Source: Alistipes sp.
Lineage (GTDB): Bacteria; Bacteroidota; Bacteroidia; Bacteroidales; Rikenellaceae
Assembly: GCA_021202985.1 (NCBI GenBank)
Contig: JAJQCA010000083.1
Span: 52,863 to 116,862 of the forward strand
Direction of reading: 5' to 3'
Length of the DNA: 64,000 bases
The translations under genes were made by a program, and so were the position numbers. Shown in pieces: positions 46,282 through 55,585 of this stretch. Every line of letters starts with the position of its first letter. Position 1 is the stretch's first letter. The notes under the pieces are model-generated. The model was not told the origin of the DNA. It saw nothing but the letters and a program-made list of their open reading frames with translations, and did not search any database.

Positions 46282-47835
46282 TTACTTAACCGGTTCCGGG
46301 TAGATATATCCCTTATCGGGCCTTAAAGGGCGGAGCAGTCGGGTTCTACCCTCGTCGTCTGCGGACGTAGTTACGGAGGCCCGTCCCGGCGAGGCCGCGT
46401 TCCCGGTGGTAATGTGGTTAAGGGCGGCTTTTAGCATCGGCTCCTCCCGGTTACCCAGCGGCAGGAAGTCCACTTCGAACTCCTCGTATATGGTGTAGTC
46501 GGGTATCAACCCGTCCGGGGAATAGGTTTCTCCCCGGGAATCGTAGATGCGGAAGGTTATCGGGTAGGCGGTGTAGGTGAGGCCGCCGAGGTTCTGCACC
46601 AACTGGCTGTCGGGGTTGAGGTCGTCGGTGGTGAAGACCGTGGAGCCTACGTTTTTCCCTTCGGTGGTCGACCCGATATGGTAAACCTCGATACCCGAGC
46701 CGCGCAGGCAGTGCATCAGGGCTTCGGACGCCGATGCCGAGTAGCCCGTAGCAAGCACGTAAATCCTCCGCAGGGATACCGAGTAAGGCTCGGACGGGTA
46801 AGTGAGACTCCTCGTCCGGGCGTTGAATTCCATGGTCTGGAACACCTGCCCCGTTAGGGACGGGGGTGCTATCAGGCTCGCCAGGAGCAGGCAGTTCTGC
46901 ACCTCACCGCCCGGATTGTAACGCAGGTCGAGCACAAGGTCCGTGATGCCGGAAAACTGTTGGAATACCGACCTCAGTTCGCTGTGGTAAACCCCTTGTA
47001 CGGCCGTTTCGCCGGTTACGGTGTAGCGGCTGCCGCCGCTGTCAAACTCGTTGTACACCAGATAACCAACCCGGTGGGAGCCGGCCTCGATAACGCTGTA
47101 ATGGTATATCGGGCTTTGGTCCATAAAGGCGGATGTAAGGGTCACGTCCCGTATGGATTCGTCGTCGCGGGTAACCTGCGGGACGTTGACCGTCTCGCCA
47201 GTGTCTTCCAGTACGGAAGAAATCCACTTCCTGAATTCGAGGTCGCAGACCGTGAAGGTGACCGAGGAGTAGGAAGCGACGGGGGCCGTAAGCTGCGCCA
47301 GCAGGGAATTGAAACCGTCCCGCGAAAACTCGCGTCCGTTTATCCTGTAGATATGGTCGCCGCGTTTAAGCCTCGCGCTGTCGGCCGGCGAACCGGGGGT
47401 CACGTAGACTATCGTGGCGTATATCTTGAGATATTCGTCGGTTATGTTAGTGCTTATATCCTCATCGTAGAGGTACGACTGGGTGAGGATATAATCGAAG
47501 CCGTATGTGGATTTGTAATAGTCCTCCTCCGCCCTTGTAGACGCGGTCGAGTTGGCGTACTTATAGATGTAGGAATAGTAATAGTCGACCCGGTCGTTGT
47601 GCTTGCCGTCCTTGTCGGAAAGCAGCGACTCGAAAAACTTGTCGTAGTCTCTGCCGAACGACGGGCTGGACGGCATTTCGTCGTTCCACAGGTAATGGAT
47701 TTTCATGCTGTCATAAATCCAGTGATTGGCGTTCTGGTCCTCTTTGTTGTCCGCGCCACCGTCATTATCGGTGGTACATGCCCCGAAAATAAGCGTGACG
47801 GCCGCGATGGAACAAACGGTTCTTTTTAAATCCAT
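46282..47835 (-). CDS. S41-family protease, lipoprotein (second paralogue)
   Basis: A 517-residue lipoprotein (lipobox FGAC, Cys20) with the same design as the 12315-13766 gene: N-terminal NHWIYDSMKIHYLWNDEMP, a PDZ domain (TPGSPADSARLKRGDHIYRING), then the S41 domain with DLRYNPGGE and the nucleophile region TGYSASASEALMHCL. Both share HxGxxTEGKNxG near the active site. Start is MDLKRTVCSIAAV at 47835; an upstream Met at 47955 would overlap nth and lacks a signal peptide. It starts 7 nt after the nth stop, so is probably co-transcribed with it. Confidence 0.88.
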   Translation of the reverse strand: MDLKRTVCSIAAVTLIFGACTTDNDGGADNKEDQNANHWIYDSMKIHYLWNDEMPSSPSFGRDYDKFFESLLSDKDGKHNDRVDYYYSYIYKYANSTASTRAEEDYYKSTYGFDYILTQSYLYDEDISTNITDEYLKIYATIVYVTPGSPADSARLKRGDHIYRINGREFSRDGFNSLLAQLTAPVASYSSVTFTVCDLEFRKWISSVLEDTGETVNVPQVTRDDESIRDVTLTSAFMDQSPIYHYSVIEAGSHRVGYLVYNEFDSGGSRYTVTGETAVQGVYHSELRSVFQQFSGITDLVLDLRYNPGGEVQNCLLLASLIAPPSLTGQVFQTMEFNARTRSLTYPSEPYSVSLRRIYVLATGYSASASEALMHCLRGSGIEVYHIGSTTEGKNVGSTVFTTDDLNPDSQLVQNLGGLTYTAYPITFRIYDSRGETYSPDGLIPDYTIYEEFEVDFLPLGNREEPMLKAALNHITTGNAASPGRASVTTSADDEGRTRLLRPLRPDKGYIYPEPVK

Positions 47836-47842
47836 TGTCCTG

Positions 47843-48514
47843 TTATTTCGTTCCGGCAGCTTCCTGCCCTTTGTCCTTGTTGAGTTTTTCCCAATAGCGG
47901 CACCATTGCGTGATTCCGCACTGCCCGCATTGCGGGCGGCGGGCCATGCAGACATACCTCCCGTGGAGGATCAGCCAATGGTGTGCCGTGGGCAAGAGGT
48001 GTGCCGGGATATGCCTGGTCAGTTGCAGCTCGGTTTGCAGCGGGGTTTTAGCCCCGCGAGTGAGGCCTATACGCTCCGATACGCGGAAGACATGGGTGTC
48101 GACCGGCATAACGTACTTGTTGTAAATCACGGCCGCGACCACGTTCGCCGTTTTACGGCCCACGCCGGGCAGCTTCTGGAGTTCGTTTACATCGTCCGGC
48201 ACCACGGAATTGAAATCCGAAACCAGCTTGCGGGCCATCCCGACGAGGTTCCTGGCCTTGTTGTTGGGGTAGGAGATGCTTTTTATATACTCGTATACCT
48301 CTTCCGGCTCGGCCGCGGCCATAAGTTCCGGTACCGGGTATTTATCGAACAGGGCGGGAGTGGTCATGTTTACCCTCTTATCGGTACACTGGGCCGAGAG
48401 TATAACGGAGACCAGAAGCTGGTACGGATTCTCGTAACGCAACTCCGACTCCGCGATTTTCATATTCTCGGAGAACCATTCTATAACGCCCTTGTAACGT
48501 TCATGCAATCTCAT
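47843..48514 (-). CDS. nth: Endonuclease III
   Basis: DNA glycosylase/AP lyase for oxidised pyrimidines. The 223 residues include the helix-hairpin-helix LPGVGRKTANVVA with catalytic Lys121, Asp139 in VDTHVFRVSERIG, and a [4Fe-4S] site Cys189-x6-Cys196-x2-Cys199-x5-Cys205. All catalytic residues are present. Promoter -7 TAACTTTG at 48546-48553. It leads a two-gene run with the S41 lipoprotein, an unexpected pairing. Confidence 0.97.
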   Translation of the reverse strand: MRLHERYKGVIEWFSENMKIAESELRYENPYQLLVSVILSAQCTDKRVNMTTPALFDKYPVPELMAAAEPEEVYEYIKSISYPNNKARNLVGMARKLVSDFNSVVPDDVNELQKLPGVGRKTANVVAAVIYNKYVMPVDTHVFRVSERIGLTRGAKTPLQTELQLTRHIPAHLLPTAHHWLILHGRYVCMARRPQCGQCGITQWCRYWEKLNKDKGQEAAGTK

Positions 48515-48545
48515 ACCTGCCGTTTTAAGTGTGGGTTACCGTCGA

Positions 48546-48553
48546 CAAAGTTA
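48546..48553 (-). promoter_or_regulatory. nth promoter (-7 box)
   Basis: TAACTTTG on the minus strand; predicted start about 48539, leader about 25 nt. Confidence 0.5.
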
Positions 48554-48579
48554 AAAATTAAGAGTTTACGTCCACAGTT

Positions 48580-49272
48580 TCACCCCAGGAATTTAGCCGC
48601 TAACGGAAGCACTATTGCCGTGGCTATACCCATTCCCGCAATCGCCACCCCGCCGGCCGCTCCCGCGGCAGCGCTTATCTCGAGTGCCTTGGCGGTGCCT
48701 ACTGCATGGGCAGCCGAGCCGAGGCCTATACCCCGCGCGATATCGTCCGTGATGCCGGTTATCCGGAATACCCACGGTCCCACGATACTTCCGAATATGC
48801 CGGTGAAAATGACCGCGACGGAAGTAAGCGCCGGGATTCCGCCCGACACCCTGCTCAGCTCTATGGCTATCGGGTTGGTCACCGACTTGGGCCGCAGGGA
48901 GAGGGATACCTCGGGGGCGATACCTGTCCAATATGCAATCGCCATAACGCAGAGCACCCCGGCAATGCTCCCGGCCGCCACCGCGGCCATAATCTGCAAC
49001 TCGCGCCCGCGGATATGCGACATGTTCTCGTACATAAGGTAACCGATGGCCACCACCGACAGTCCCAACAGGAAGTTAACGGGCGAATTGGCCCGGTAGT
49101 ATTCGTCGAACGAAATTCCCGAAACGGAAAGCAGCGGGATGATAACGATTATCGAAACGAGTATGGGATTTAGCAGGGACGACCGCGTCCTGCGGTAGAG
49201 CAGGAGGGCTGCGTAGAACACACCTACGGTAAGGGCCAGCAGGAACGGCTGGGAATGCAGTACGCTACTCAT
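48580..49272 (-). CDS. lrgB: LrgB/CidB-family membrane protein
   Basis: A 230-residue membrane protein with about seven helices and the family text FGSIVGPWVFRITGITDDIARGIGLGSAAHAVGTAKA. LrgB-type proteins pair with LrgA; in staphylococci they oppose holin-driven lysis, and elsewhere they have been linked to pyruvate or glycolate movement. Its start overlaps the lrgA stop by 8 nt. Last gene of the uvrD-lrgA-lrgB run. Which of the reported functions applies here cannot be told. Confidence 0.92.
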   Translation of the reverse strand: MSSVLHSQPFLLALTVGVFYAALLLYRRTRSSLLNPILVSIIVIIPLLSVSGISFDEYYRANSPVNFLLGLSVVAIGYLMYENMSHIRGRELQIMAAVAAGSIAGVLCVMAIAYWTGIAPEVSLSLRPKSVTNPIAIELSRVSGGIPALTSVAVIFTGIFGSIVGPWVFRITGITDDIARGIGLGSAAHAVGTAKALEISAAAGAAGGVAIAGMGIATAIVLPLAAKFLG

Positions 49273-49621
49273 CCTGCGCCCCCTTTCCCGACCTCCACTT
49301 CTGGACCACGATGCCGCTCACGTACAGTACCACCACCACCGGAACTGCCAGCACAAGCGCCAGGGGCAGGATGTCGGCCGCCGTGAATCCACGGACAGTC
49401 ATCAACCCCACGCTTACGGGGACGAAAAACAGCATCAGGTTGTCCAGCAGGAACCGGCATACGCCCTTCACGTCGCCGCCCTTCACCAGCCCCGTCCTGA
49501 GGGCGGCGAAGAGCAGTATCATCCCCGCGACTCCGGCAGGCAGGAATCCCGCGGTAAGCCACGAGATCACCTCCCCGGCAAAATAAATCCCAAGAATAAT
49601 AGCCAGACCCTTCATCGGCAC
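49265..49621 (-). CDS. lrgA: LrgA/CidA-family membrane protein
   Basis: A 118-residue, four-helix holin-like protein: LAIILGIYFAGEVISWL, then PAGVAGMILLFAALRTGLVKGGDVK and LLDNLMLFFVPVSVGLM, the CidA/LrgA signature. It begins 19 bp after the helicase stop and overlaps lrgB, so expression with lrgB is coupled. Small size and charge pattern fit the family. Confidence 0.92.
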   Translation of the reverse strand: MPMKGLAIILGIYFAGEVISWLTAGFLPAGVAGMILLFAALRTGLVKGGDVKGVCRFLLDNLMLFFVPVSVGLMTVRGFTAADILPLALVLAVPVVVVLYVSGIVVQKWRSGKGAQDE

Positions 49622-49640
49622 ACTTTATGATTAACAGGTG

Positions 49641-52205
49641 TCAATCGACAACCGAAAGCCGCGCGTACTTGCCCAGAAGGGTTTTTTTACCCACAGCGGG
49701 GTTGTCGAAAAGGACGGTGAACTTCTGGTCGCCGGAGGCCGTCTCGACCAGGGCCACGGTGCCGGTTCCGAACTTCTGGTGGGCAACGCGGGTGCCGGAG
49801 GTAATCTGCCCGGGTGCGGCCGGCGTACCGTGAGAGGCGGCCGGCGGGGAATAGGACGCCACGGTCGGTGCGGAACCGGAATCTTCCCTTGTGCGGCTTC
49901 CGATGCTCCGGAGGTTCTTGCCGGTGGGGATTACGGGCTTGACGGTCTCAGGGCGCGGCGCATCGGCTGTTTGCGCCGGGTAGCGTCGGGCTTCCCGGCC
50001 GTAGACGGGCTTGCCGTTGCCGTAACCGTCGTCACTGCGGCCGTACTTTGAGGTGCCGGATCCCCCGCGCTGCTGCCCGTCGGCAGTGCCGCGGCCGTAC
50101 GGCTGCCTGCCTGCCCGGTAGTTTTCCGCCCGGGCGTTATGAGCGTCATAGTTGCGTTTGAGCATCGCCACGGGGTTGTCGTCGTCTTCGCCGCCAAGGT
50201 CGAAGGCCACGTCGAGGTGCTCCTGCGCTATTTCCGACAGAAACCGGCTGGGGCGGCAGAAATCCATCGATCCCCATTTGAACCGGGTTTCGGAAAACGA
50301 GAGCCATGCCCGCTCGCAGGCCCGCGTAAGCGCGACGTAGAAGAGCCGGCGTTCCTCCTCGATTCCTTCGGGTCCGTCCATGCTCATCTGGCTCGGGAAC
50401 AGGTTTTCCTCCATCCCCACTATAAACACGTAGCGGTATTCCAGCCCCTTTGCGGAATGGACCGTCATCAGGGTGACCTTCTCACGGTCTTCCGCGTTGT
50501 CTTTGTCCATGTCGGTGATAAGGGTGATGCTCTGGAGCCACTCGGTGAGCGACGGCGGAACCGATTCCCCTTCGATGGGTTCGCCGGTCGCCTCGTCGAA
50601 CATCATGACCTGCTCCTGCTCGTCGGCGAATACCTGCATGGAGTTCAGCAGTTCCTCTATGTTTTCCAGCGCACTCTGCGCTTCGGGGGTCTGTTCGATT
50701 CTGAACCCGCCTATAATACCGCTCCGGGTAGCGACTTCGAGACCGAGGTTGTAGAGCGTTTCGGTGGTCTGTTTCTGCGACAAGTCGCGGATAAGGGCCG
50801 TGAAATCGCGCACTTTCTTTTCTGCGCCGCCGTTGAGACCGGCCCTTTTCAGGTCGCCAGTTTCGGCAGCCTCGAACATGCTCGTTCCTTCCGCTGCGGC
50901 CATCTGGGCGATACGGCTCACCGTGACGTCGCCTATACCCCTTGCCGGATAGTTTATCACCCTGCGGAATGCCTCGTCGTCGCGCGGGTTTACCACCAGA
51001 CGGAAATAGGCCAGCAGGTCCTTCACCTCCTTTCGCTGGTAGAACGACATTCCCCCGTAAATCTTGTAGGGAATACCGCGCCTTCGAAACGCGTCCTCGA
51101 ACACTCGCGACTGCATGTTCGTACGGTAAAGCAGCGCGACTTCGTTCCAGCCGGCTCCGGTGTCCCGCACGACGGAGCGTATCTCGTCGGCGACGAGCGA
51201 GGCTTCCTCCTGGTCGGTGTAGGCCTTGATAACCTTTATGGGTTCGCCCTGCTCCCCGGCCGAGAAGGATTTCTTTTCCAGCCGGTTGCGGTTTTTCTCG
51301 ATGACGCTGTTGGCGGCGTCGACTATGGTGCGGGTGGAGCGGTAGTTCTGCTCCAGCTTATAAGTCTTGGCGTGCGGGTAATCATTGCGGAAGCGAAGAA
51401 TATTCTCTATTTTGGCCCCGCGGAACGAGTAGATGCTCTGCGCATCGTCGCCTACCACGCACACCTTGGAATGCCGCTCGGCCAGCCTGCGGATGATTAT
51501 GTACTGGGCGTAGTTAGTGTCCTGGTACTCGTCGACCAGGATGTACTGGAATCGTTCCTGATATTTGGCCAGTACCTCGGGGAAGTCTTTGAACAGTATA
51601 TTTACATTCAGCAGTAAATCGTCGAAGTCCATCGCCCCGTTCTCGCGGCATTTGCGTGCGTAGGCCTTATAGACTTCCGCGAATTCTGGTATCTTCCTCT
51701 GCCTGTCTTCGGCTATGTATGTGGTATTTGCCTCGTAGGCTGCCGGGGTGACCAGGTTGTTCTTCGCAAGGGAAATACGGGCCTGTATGGCGGCGGGTTT
51801 GTAATGGTCGTCGCTGAGGTTCATCTCCCGGATAATGGACTTCAGCAGGTTGCGGCTGTCGGCCGTATCGTATATCGTGAATGTGGAAGGGTACCCGAGT
51901 TTATCCGCCTCGATGCGCAATATCTTCAGGAACACCGAGTGGAAAGTACCCATCCAGAGCCTTTCGGCATGCTGGCGCGACACCATCCCGGCGATACGCT
52001 CCCTCATTTCGTTGGCCGCCTTGTTGGTAAAGGTCAGGGCCAATACCCTCCACGGTACCACGCCCTGCTCCAGCATATAGGCGATGCGGCTGGTAAGTAC
52101 CCTCGTCTTACCGGAACCCGCCCCGGCGATTATCAACGACGGTGAATCGTAATCTACCACCGCGGCCCTCTGCGCCTCATTCAAACTGTTCAATAACTCC
52201 GCCAC
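49641..52205 (-). CDS. UvrD/PcrA-type ATP-dependent DNA helicase
   Basis: Superfamily 1A 3'-5' helicase for repair and replication restart. Walker A AGAGSGKTRVL near residue 30, motif II DEYQDTN, motif III VVGDDAQSIYSFRGA, motif V/VI VTLMTVHSAKGLEYRYVFIVGMEENLFPS and YVALTRA are all present. After the helicase core a disordered Gly/Arg/Tyr-rich segment (about 690-790) leads to a C-terminal beta domain GTRVAHQKFGTGTVALVE, as in PcrA. I start at GTG 52205 (854 residues): a -7 box at 52230-52237 puts the transcript start near 52223, which excludes the ATG at 52232. Confidence 0.93.
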   Translation of the reverse strand: MAELLNSLNEAQRAAVVDYDSPSLIIAGAGSGKTRVLTSRIAYMLEQGVVPWRVLALTFTNKAANEMRERIAGMVSRQHAERLWMGTFHSVFLKILRIEADKLGYPSTFTIYDTADSRNLLKSIIREMNLSDDHYKPAAIQARISLAKNNLVTPAAYEANTTYIAEDRQRKIPEFAEVYKAYARKCRENGAMDFDDLLLNVNILFKDFPEVLAKYQERFQYILVDEYQDTNYAQYIIIRRLAERHSKVCVVGDDAQSIYSFRGAKIENILRFRNDYPHAKTYKLEQNYRSTRTIVDAANSVIEKNRNRLEKKSFSAGEQGEPIKVIKAYTDQEEASLVADEIRSVVRDTGAGWNEVALLYRTNMQSRVFEDAFRRRGIPYKIYGGMSFYQRKEVKDLLAYFRLVVNPRDDEAFRRVINYPARGIGDVTVSRIAQMAAAEGTSMFEAAETGDLKRAGLNGGAEKKVRDFTALIRDLSQKQTTETLYNLGLEVATRSGIIGGFRIEQTPEAQSALENIEELLNSMQVFADEQEQVMMFDEATGEPIEGESVPPSLTEWLQSITLITDMDKDNAEDREKVTLMTVHSAKGLEYRYVFIVGMEENLFPSQMSMDGPEGIEEERRLFYVALTRACERAWLSFSETRFKWGSMDFCRPSRFLSEIAQEHLDVAFDLGGEDDDNPVAMLKRNYDAHNARAENYRAGRQPYGRGTADGQQRGGSGTSKYGRSDDGYGNGKPVYGREARRYPAQTADAPRPETVKPVIPTGKNLRSIGSRTREDSGSAPTVASYSPPAASHGTPAAPGQITSGTRVAHQKFGTGTVALVETASGDQKFTVLFDNPAVGKKTLLGKYARLSVVD

Positions 52206-52229
52206 TGCTGCTCTCGATTTATAACGCCG

Positions 52230-52237
52230 CAAAGTTA
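52230..52237 (-). promoter_or_regulatory. Helicase-lrgAB promoter (-7 box)
   Basis: TAACTTTG on the minus strand; predicted start about 52223. It overlaps an upstream in-frame ATG and so favours the GTG start. Confidence 0.5.
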
Positions 52238-52351
52238 TGATTATTTTGAATAGTAACTGAATGTTCCGGGAGGGAAACGCACCCCTAAATGAGCGCCTGT
52301 CCCGGAGAGAGCGGCTGAACCTGCCCGGGAAACGGGGAAGTGCCGCAGGGA

Positions 52352-53254
52352 TTATTTACCCCGCGTGCGGAGCTGGTCGAAACCCTGCCCGTATACCCCC
52401 ATCACGCTGCCCACGGTGATAAACGCTTCGGGGTCGCACTCTTTTATAATGCGGAAAAGGGTACTGGTCTCGCTCTTGCGGCAGACTACCATCAGTACTT
52501 TCATGGGCTTTTTGCTGTACCATCCCTGCCCGTCGAGGAGGGTTACCCCGCGGTTGGCGTCTTCGACGACCCGTGCGGCTATCTTTTCGAACTCTTTGGA
52601 TATGATCAGCAGTTGCGACGACTGCTTGTTACCGGCCATGATGGCGTCGACCGTGTATCCCGTTATGCCTACCACCACGTAGCTGTATATCACGGTCGAA
52701 ATGCCGTTGCCGATGAAGTAGGAGAGGCCTATCACAAGGAAGTCGCACGTCATAAGCACCCGGCCGTAACTGACCGGCCGGTACTTGTTAATTATCATGG
52801 CGATAATGTCGGTGCCCCCGGTGCTGCCGCCCTGCGTGAAGCAGATACTGATGCCGATGGCGGCCATCGCGCCTCCGAGTATTGCCGAGAGCAGCTTGTC
52901 GGAACCCAGCCCGAGCATGTCGGGCGGTATGACCTGTTGCAGAAGCCCCATCGCGAAAGCCAGCAGGACGACGCCGTAAATGGTCTTCGCGCTGAATTTG
53001 AACCCTATGATAAAGGACGCTATGATTATAAGTATACCGTTGATGGCCAGCATCGATAATACGAGCGGGATACCGCCGTTCTCCCCTCCGGTGGCATAAT
53101 ATAGGAGCACGGACATACCGCTGACGCCGCCGCCCACTATCTCCGCCTGCATTATCACTCCCACCCAGCCGAAGGCATACATAAACAGCCCCACGGTAAT
53201 GAAGATGTATTCCTTAATCGCACGGGCCAGATTTTTTCCTGTCAGGGCAACCAT
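52352..53254 (-). CDS. YitT-family membrane protein (DUF161 + DUF2179)
   Basis: A 300-residue protein with five to six N-terminal helices (about 12-215, containing GGVSGMSVLLYYATGG and FTQGGSTGGTDIIAMIINKY, the two YitT glycine motifs) and a cytoplasmic DUF2179 domain (about 222-295, VTLLDGQGWYSKKPMKVLMVVCRKSE). Transport function is presumed but the substrate is unknown. It begins 18 bp after manA and is probably in its operon. Confidence 0.92.
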   Translation of the reverse strand: MVALTGKNLARAIKEYIFITVGLFMYAFGWVGVIMQAEIVGGGVSGMSVLLYYATGGENGGIPLVLSMLAINGILIIIASFIIGFKFSAKTIYGVVLLAFAMGLLQQVIPPDMLGLGSDKLLSAILGGAMAAIGISICFTQGGSTGGTDIIAMIINKYRPVSYGRVLMTCDFLVIGLSYFIGNGISTVIYSYVVVGITGYTVDAIMAGNKQSSQLLIISKEFEKIAARVVEDANRGVTLLDGQGWYSKKPMKVLMVVCRKSETSTLFRIIKECDPEAFITVGSVMGVYGQGFDQLRTRGK

Positions 53255-53272
53255 GTCTTTACTTTTTATCGG

Positions 53273-54241
53273 TTATGCTATGTAGACCTCGAGCACGGTC
53301 CCGTCGCCGTCCAGTTCGATATTGTCCTCCTGGGCAGGGATTAGTATGGTCTCGCCTTTGCGCAGGGTCTCGGAACCGGCGCTGTAACATACCGTCAGTT
53401 CCCCCTCGGTGCAGATGTAGATAACGAAAGAATCGAGTGCCGAGTAATCCCTCTCAACGCTGTCCTCCACTTTCAGGAGGTTTGCAGTGAAATACTCGCA
53501 CTCCTCGACCTGTACCGGCTCGTCGGGCACCGGGGTCACCGAGCTCTTCAGGTCATGCCGGGCGCGGAAATCGAGAGCGTCCACGGCCAGGTCGGTGTGC
53601 AACTCGCGCGGCTTTCCGTCATCGTCGTAACGGCTCCAGTCGTCCACACGGTACGTAACGTCGGAGGTCTGCTGGATTTCGACCAGCAGTATACCCTTAC
53701 CGATGGCGTGTATGGTGCCGGCCGGGATAAAGAAAGAGTCGCCGGGACGCACCTTCTCCTCCCGGAGTAAAGCCGGCAGGGTGCCTGCTGAAACCGCGGC
53801 GAGGAACTCCTCACGGGTTATCGTCCGGTCGAAACCCATATATAGGGTCGCGTCCGGCTCTGCGGCGAGGATGTACCACATTTCTGTCTTACCGTAGGAA
53901 CGGTGCCGTTCCCGGGCCAGTTCGTCGCCCGGGTGGACCTGTATGGACAACGTGTCACGAGCGTCGATAAATTTTACCAGCAGGGGAAATTCCACCCCGT
54001 AACGGTCGTAGACCTTTTCTCCCACCAGGTCGCCCATGTAGACCTCTATCAACTCCTGGAGGTCGTTACCTGCCAGGTGGCCGTTGGCCACGACCGATAC
54101 ATCCCTCTGTACCCCGGATATCTCCCAGCTCTCTCCTATCTTCTTCCCTTCCGGCAGCGCCTTGCCCATCTTCGTGGCGAGGGAGGTTCCTCCCCAGATA
54201 CGCTCCTTTAACCGGGGCTTGAATTTCAACGGGTATAACAT
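53273..54241 (-). CDS. manA: Mannose-6-phosphate isomerase, class I
   Basis: Zinc enzyme interconverting mannose 6-phosphate and fructose 6-phosphate. The 322 residues are the short Bacteroidetes/Firmicutes form. Motifs: LKERIWGGTSLA, DTLSIQVHPGDELA (zinc ligands Gln and His), KTEMWYILAAEPDATLYMGF and IPAGTIHAIGKGILLVEIQQTSDVTYRVDDW. It supplies mannose or fructose intermediates for sugar nucleotides. Promoter -7 TAATTTTG at 54297-54304, with a GC hairpin in the leader. Confidence 0.95.
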   Translation of the reverse strand: MLYPLKFKPRLKERIWGGTSLATKMGKALPEGKKIGESWEISGVQRDVSVVANGHLAGNDLQELIEVYMGDLVGEKVYDRYGVEFPLLVKFIDARDTLSIQVHPGDELARERHRSYGKTEMWYILAAEPDATLYMGFDRTITREEFLAAVSAGTLPALLREEKVRPGDSFFIPAGTIHAIGKGILLVEIQQTSDVTYRVDDWSRYDDDGKPRELHTDLAVDALDFRARHDLKSSVTPVPDEPVQVEECEYFTANLLKVEDSVERDYSALDSFVIYICTEGELTVCYSAGSETLRKGETILIPAQEDNIELDGDGTVLEVYIA

Positions 54242-54268
54242 CTTGTTCGATTGTTTGTTGTCCCTTCC

Positions 54269-54286
54269 GGCCGGCCTCAGCCGGCC
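54269..54286 (-). promoter_or_regulatory. GC hairpin in the manA leader
   Basis: GGCCGGC (54269-54275), CTCA, GCCGGCC (54280-54286): 7 bp, all GC, a few nt after the predicted transcript start (about 54290). Same placement as the metG leader hairpin; no T-tract. Confidence 0.4.
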
Positions 54287-54296
54287 TTTCGGGCTT

Positions 54297-54304
54297 CAAA
54301 ATTA
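54297..54304 (-). promoter_or_regulatory. manA promoter (-7 box)
   Basis: TAATTTTG on the minus strand; leader about 50 nt. In the rest of the 400-bp divergent gap (54305-54600) I see nothing else. Confidence 0.5.
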
Positions 54305-54600
54305 GGTCTTTTTATCCTGATAAAATAATTTCCTCTAATCCTGAATGAAGTTAATTAAAATATTAGCTCGTTTAACACTTCGGAATCCAAAATCGCACGC
54401 GCCCGGAAAGAGCGCCGGAGCATACCGAATGCGGTGGATAAAAAATCCTATCCCGAGGTTCATTTTATCATTGGAGTTCGTCCCGAATGTCCGGCAATAA
54501 AATAACTATACGGGTATTAGCTTCTCTGTCGGTTCGATAACCGTTATAAGAACCGATACGATGTCTATCTATTAAGAATGGAACTACCGTTATTTATTGT

Positions 54601-54608
54601 TACTTTTG
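54601..54608 (+). promoter_or_regulatory. ABC exporter promoter (-7 box)
   Basis: TACTTTTG, 33 nt before the ATG at 54642; it argues against a Met at 54597 that lies upstream of the predicted start. Confidence 0.5.
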
Positions 54609-54641
54609 GAGTTCTGGTATAACATAAACCTACCCGGAATA

Positions 54642-55574
54642 ATGGACCTGATAATCGCGGAACACGTCTCCAAAAGCTATGCCGGCCATACGGCACTGTC
54701 GGACGTCTCCCTCTCTATCCCGCGCGGAAGTATCTACGGCCTGCTTGGGCCGAACGGCGCCGGGAAGACCACCTTTATAAGAATTATAAACCATATTACC
54801 GCTCCCGACAGCGGCCGCATAATCTTCGACGGCCACGGGCTGGAACCTGCGGACATTGCCCGTATCGGTTACCTGCCGGAAGAACGGGGGCTGTACAAGA
54901 AGATGAAGGTCGGCGAGCAGGCGCTCTATTTCGCGCGGCTCAAAGGTATGTCCCGCCGGGAAGCCACGGCGCGCCTGAAGGAGTGGTTCGTACGGTTCGG
55001 TATTCAGGACTGGTGGAATAAAAAAGTCGAGGAACTGAGCAAGGGGATGGCCCAGAAGGTACAGTTTATCGTAACCGTCCTTCACTGCCCGGAGCTGTTG
55101 ATACTCGACGAACCTTTCAGCGGCTTCGACCCGGTGAACGCGGGGTTGATAAGGGGTGAGATACTCCGCCTGAGGGACGAAGGTGCCACGGTGATCTTCT
55201 CCACGCACAATATGTCGTCCGTTGAGGAGATATGCGACCATATCACCCTTATCGACCGTTCCCGCAATATCCTGACTGGGCCGGTGGACGAGATTCGACG
55301 CAGCCACGGAGGCGATATGTACGAGGTCGAGATAAAAGGAAACGCGGCGGATGCGGCCACTTCGCTGGCCGGGGTTTGCACGGTGCTCGAGTCGGCCGAC
55401 GACGGAGCGGGTAACGGGAGGCTGAAACTCCACATTCCCGGAGGCGACCGCGTCAGGGAGGTCGTGTCGACAGTGAACGGGATGGCGATAATCCGCACTT
55501 TCCGAGAGCTGATACCCTCCATGAACGATATCTTTATAAAGGCCGTGTCGGAAAGCGGCGCTGCTAACGAATAA
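54642..55574 (+). CDS. ABC transporter ATP-binding protein, NatA-like
   Basis: A 310-residue ABC ATPase. Walker A GPNGAGKTT (about 37-45), signature ELSKGMAQK, Walker B LLILDEPFSGFDP and the switch His in FSTHNMSS; a C-terminal DUF4162 domain (about 225-305) follows, as in NatA-type exporters. The signature has SKGMA rather than SGGQ, usual for this group. Start MDLIIAEHVSKSYAG. It precedes its permease by 11 bp. Substrate unknown (Na+, lipid or drug exporters share this design). Confidence 0.93.
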   Translation: MDLIIAEHVSKSYAGHTALSDVSLSIPRGSIYGLLGPNGAGKTTFIRIINHITAPDSGRIIFDGHGLEPADIARIGYLPEERGLYKKMKVGEQALYFARLKGMSRREATARLKEWFVRFGIQDWWNKKVEELSKGMAQKVQFIVTVLHCPELLILDEPFSGFDPVNAGLIRGEILRLRDEGATVIFSTHNMSSVEEICDHITLIDRSRNILTGPVDEIRRSHGGDMYEVEIKGNAADAATSLAGVCTVLESADDGAGNGRLKLHIPGGDRVREVVSTVNGMAIIRTFRELIPSMNDIFIKAVSESGAANE

Positions 55575-55585
55575 ACTCGCAGGCA

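Noticed and set aside
45951..46289. A 112-codon plus-strand ORF after ppdK
   Set aside because: No promoter, no conserved features, lies in the gap beyond the ppdK terminator.
50139..51617. A 492-codon plus-strand frame inside the helicase gene
   Set aside because: Shadow of the helicase coding strand; composition is unlike a protein and no start signal is seen.
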